The translations under genes were made by a program, and so were the position numbers. A DNA stretch of 64,000 nt, taken from Nostoc commune NIES-4072 (GTDB taxonomy: Bacteria; Cyanobacteriota; Cyanobacteriia; Cyanobacteriales; Nostocaceae). How positions within the stretch are numbered: the stretch's first letter is position 1; each line of letters opens with the position of its first letter. This document shows, in pieces, positions 62,094 to 64,000 of this stretch. The stretch spans positions 3,433,161 through 3,497,160 of the forward strand of contig NZ_BDUD01000001.1 in NCBI RefSeq assembly GCF_003113895.1, given 5' to 3'. A model generated the notes under the pieces. It ran no database searches and was not told the DNA's origin. It saw only the letters and a program-made list of their open reading frames with translations.

Positions 62094-63385
62094 GAACTTA
62101 TAGATATAGCTGTTGCTAAAAAATCGCCTACTAAATAAAGGGAACCACACACAATTATTAAATCGTCTGTGGTAGCGGTTGAGGTTGCGGCTTCTAGTGC
62201 TGTGAGTAAATCTGGATGGATTTGGCGATCGCTTAATTCGGGACAAATGCTGTAAGCTAGGTTTGCTAAGTAGTCTAAATCAGCAGAAGTTCTACCTGGC
62301 CAAGATTCTGTTGGTATTGGTACTAAAAAAAGGCGATCGCCTGGGCGCAGTAAGGCGGTAAAAATATCAGCATGATCCTTATCGGAAAACATTCCCATAA
62401 CCCAATTGACTGGCTTGGGGTTAACTGCGTTTAAGCTATCGACATACTGGCGAAGAACTTCGGCGGCGGCGGTATTATGAGCGCCATCAAGTAATAATTT
62501 ATGGTTTTTCCAAGTAACCCATTGCATCCGCCCTGGCCATTTAGTTTTTGCCATACCGTTAGTTATGGCTTCTTCAGAAATCTGCCAGCCCTGTTGTTGG
62601 AGAATTTCTAAAGCTGCTATTGCCAAAGCTGAATTTGCTAATTGAATTTGTCCGGCTAATGGCAAAGGGTATTTAATTAACTTTGAATTTTGAATATTTT
62701 GATATTCTGCCCATCCTGTAGCGATTTGACGGGCGGGTTGAGGCGTAAAAATCGGGCATTGTAATTCTAAAGCACGCGATCGCACAACTTTCTGGGCATC
62801 CGGTGGCAATGCTCCAACCACAACAGGGCATCCAGGTTTGAGGATACCAGCTTTTTCTCTAGCAATGTCAGCAACAGTAGGGCCAAGTTGCTGCCAGTGT
62901 TCCCGGCTGATGGAAGTTATAACCGTAACCAAAGGTTCCAAGCAGACATTAGTAGCGTCTAAGCGCCCTCCTAGCCCGACTTCTACCACAGCCACATCAA
63001 CTTGCTGCTGGGCAAAATACAACCAAGCAGCCGCCGTAATTACTTCAAACTGAGTTGCCGATTCGTCTTCAGGGCGAATAACCGCTTGGACTTGTTGGAA
63101 TAATTGACTCAATTCCTCAGAAGAAATTGGCTGTTCATTCAGACAAATACGTTCTGTCCAATCTACTAAATGGGGAGAAGTGTAACGTCCTGTACGATAA
63201 CCAGCCTCAGTAAGTACCGAGGAAAGATAGGCACAGACAGAACCTTTACCATTAGTGCCAGCAACATGAATTACCGGGACTTGGTGATGAGGATTACCAA
63301 GATTTGCTAAAAGGTTGACGATGCGATCGAGTCCCAGATGGACACCAAAGCGTTGCAGGGGTTGTATTACAGAATCGATGTTCAA
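62084..63385 (-). CDS. folC: Folylpolyglutamate/dihydrofolate synthase
   Basis: A 433-residue Mur-ligase-like enzyme adding glutamate to dihydropteroate and folates. The P-loop is HVAGTNGKGSVCAYL, with YTSPHLVDWTERI, VVEVGLGGRLDATNV and LLDGAHNTAAAEVL as family motifs. TTG 63385 (LNIDSVIQPLQRFGVHLGLD) is the preferred start; the in-frame ATG at 63478 would add about 31 residues encoded by STRR (for example [10 protein letters not shown]). Confidence 0.92.
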   Translation of the reverse strand: MNIDSVIQPLQRFGVHLGLDRIVNLLANLGNPHHQVPVIHVAGTNGKGSVCAYLSSVLTEAGYRTGRYTSPHLVDWTERICLNEQPISSEELSQLFQQVQAVIRPEDESATQFEVITAAAWLYFAQQQVDVAVVEVGLGGRLDATNVCLEPLVTVITSISREHWQQLGPTVADIAREKAGILKPGCPVVVGALPPDAQKVVRSRALELQCPIFTPQPARQIATGWAEYQNIQNSKLIKYPLPLAGQIQLANSALAIAALEILQQQGWQISEEAITNGMAKTKWPGRMQWVTWKNHKLLLDGAHNTAAAEVLRQYVDSLNAVNPKPVNWVMGMFSDKDHADIFTALLRPGDRLFLVPIPTESWPGRTSADLDYLANLAYSICPELSDRQIHPDLLTALEAATSTATTDDLIIVCGSLYLVGDFLATAISISSLQ

Positions 63386-63394
63386 GGAAGTGAG

Positions 63395-63478
63395 TGGGGA
63401 GTGGGGAGTGGGGAGTGGGGGGATGAGGGAGATAAGGGAGAAATAAGTAATGCCCCATGCCCTATGCCCTATGCCCAA
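63395..63478. repeat. STRR upstream of folC
   Basis: GGGGAGT and CCCTATG heptamers between folC and psbY, open in the folC frame. Confidence 0.9.
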
Positions 63479-63498
63479 TCCCCGATTAATGAATGAAT

Positions 63499-63624
63499 TT
63501 AAGCTTCTCTATCTAAAAAGCCTTGAATTTGTCTTAAAGCCGCAGCGCCAATATTAAATACTGCCCAGCTAGCTGCAATGACAACTGGTGCTAAAACGAT
63601 CGCTATACGGTAATCGATATCCAT
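63499..63624 (-). CDS. psbY: Photosystem II protein Y
   Basis: A 41-residue single-helix protein: [20 protein letters not shown], then [20 protein letters not shown] and a final Ala. The short polar N-terminus, one transmembrane helix and R-Q-x-Q-x-F/L tail match PsbY, a peripheral low-molecular-weight subunit of photosystem II near cytochrome b559. GAGAGGGG lies about ten bases before the ATG. Confidence 0.85.
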   Translation of the reverse strand: MDIDYRIAIVLAPVVIAASWAVFNIGAAALRQIQGFLDREA

Positions 63625-63735
63625 ATCTAGAACCCCTCTCTTAAGTAGAAATTAAAGTTTTGTCAACTGCTCTCATTTTTATTTTTAGCTGAAGTGGGCA
63701 ACTTTTCCAAGTAGATATGTAAAGAATGTTTAAAT

Positions 63736-64000
63736 TATTGGGTATTGGGTATTGGGCATTGGGCATTGGGCATTGGGCATGGGGCATTGGGCATGGGGCA
63801 GAGGGGGAAAACTCTTATTTCTTACTTTCTCATCTTACCCAGTCCTTTTCTTGTCTACGAGACGTTACGCGAACGGTAGAACTACGCCCAACGCAGGCTC
63901 AGTACAAGTGTCCAATGCCCCATGCCCAATGCCCCATGCCCAATGCCCCATGCCCAATGCCCCATGCCCAATGCCCAATGCCCAATGCCCAATGCCCCAT
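63736..64000. repeat. STRR-rich end of window
   Basis: GGGCATT/GGGTATT heptamers at 63736-63800 and CCCAATG/CCCCATG heptamers from 63910 to the end. Between them, 63857-63908 holds a GAGACGTTACGCGAACGG-type dispersed palindrome. No gene was recognised after 63624. Confidence 0.88.

Noticed and set aside
61836..62138. 100-residue Cys/Lys-rich frame over the 21-bp array
   Set aside because: A TTG start without a ribosome-binding site and composition set entirely by the tandem repeat; kept as a repeat and a finding, not as a gene.
63386..63478. Longer N-terminus of FolC
   Set aside because: About 31 residues from STRR sequence; family homology begins at NIDS.

Overview
The window is chromosomal DNA of a filamentous cyanobacterium, most probably Nostoc or a close relative. 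The evidence is dense GCGATCGC (HIP1) palindromes, heptameric short tandem repeats (STRRs) in most intergenic gaps, photosynthetic genes (psbY, a CRR6-type NDH-1 maturation factor), the MEP isoprenoid genes ispD and ispG, and a PilMNOQ cluster. No rRNA, tRNA, CRISPR array or intact transposase gene was seen.

Layout. 1-6.6 kb: the end of a glycosyltransferase gene, a second glycosyltransferase-like gene, a convergent lipid-modifying pair (cyclopropane synthase-like methyltransferase and delta-9-type desaturase), trpS and a metF-like gene with a clear terminator. 6.8-11.6 kb: a WD40 gene remnant and a 1561-residue DUF4347/beta-helix/RTX exoprotein. 12-20 kb: small genes and gene wreckage (frameshifted GNAT, PsiE-like, TPR protein, EF-G paralogue, a VapBC-type toxin-antitoxin module, the fossil of a second one, a gutted prohibitin-like gene). 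20.5-34.9 kb: housekeeping (Ctp protease, ispG, a RelE-type module, an isochorismatase-like hydrolase, LysM/M23 peptidase, HtrA protease, DUF760, scpB, ispD, a GT9 glycosyltransferase, an OB-fold protein, a two-component system, CRR6). 35.3-40.8 kb: an animal-type haem peroxidase, a copper-radical oxidase with all galactose-oxidase copper ligands, and a PerR/FurC-like regulator. 40.9-50.5 kb: a NACHT-pentapeptide protein, a DUF3685 pseudo-receiver protein, a phytol-kinase-like membrane protein, a 21-bp repeat array, a flavoprotein lacking redox cysteines, cobD/cobC and HU. 51-53.4 kb: three Uma2 nuclease-fold genes. 53.7-59.1 kb: pilQ, pilO, pilN, pilM on the minus strand. 59.3-64 kb: a sugar-binding lipoprotein, an RTX fragment cut by an inverted-repeat element, a second 21-bp array, folC and psbY.

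The most notable biology is the oxidase/peroxidase/PerR neighbourhood: an enzyme expected to make H2O2, one expected to use it, and a peroxide-type regulator lie within 5.5 kb. The second theme is repeats that shape genes. STRRs supply the stop codons and last residues of scpB, ispD, cobC and the NACHT gene, precede the starts of pilM, folC and the phytol-kinase gene, and sit in frame inside two proteins. Several unnamed repeat elements (two 21-bp arrays, two MITE-like families, a 30-bp inverted-repeat element) fill the gaps.
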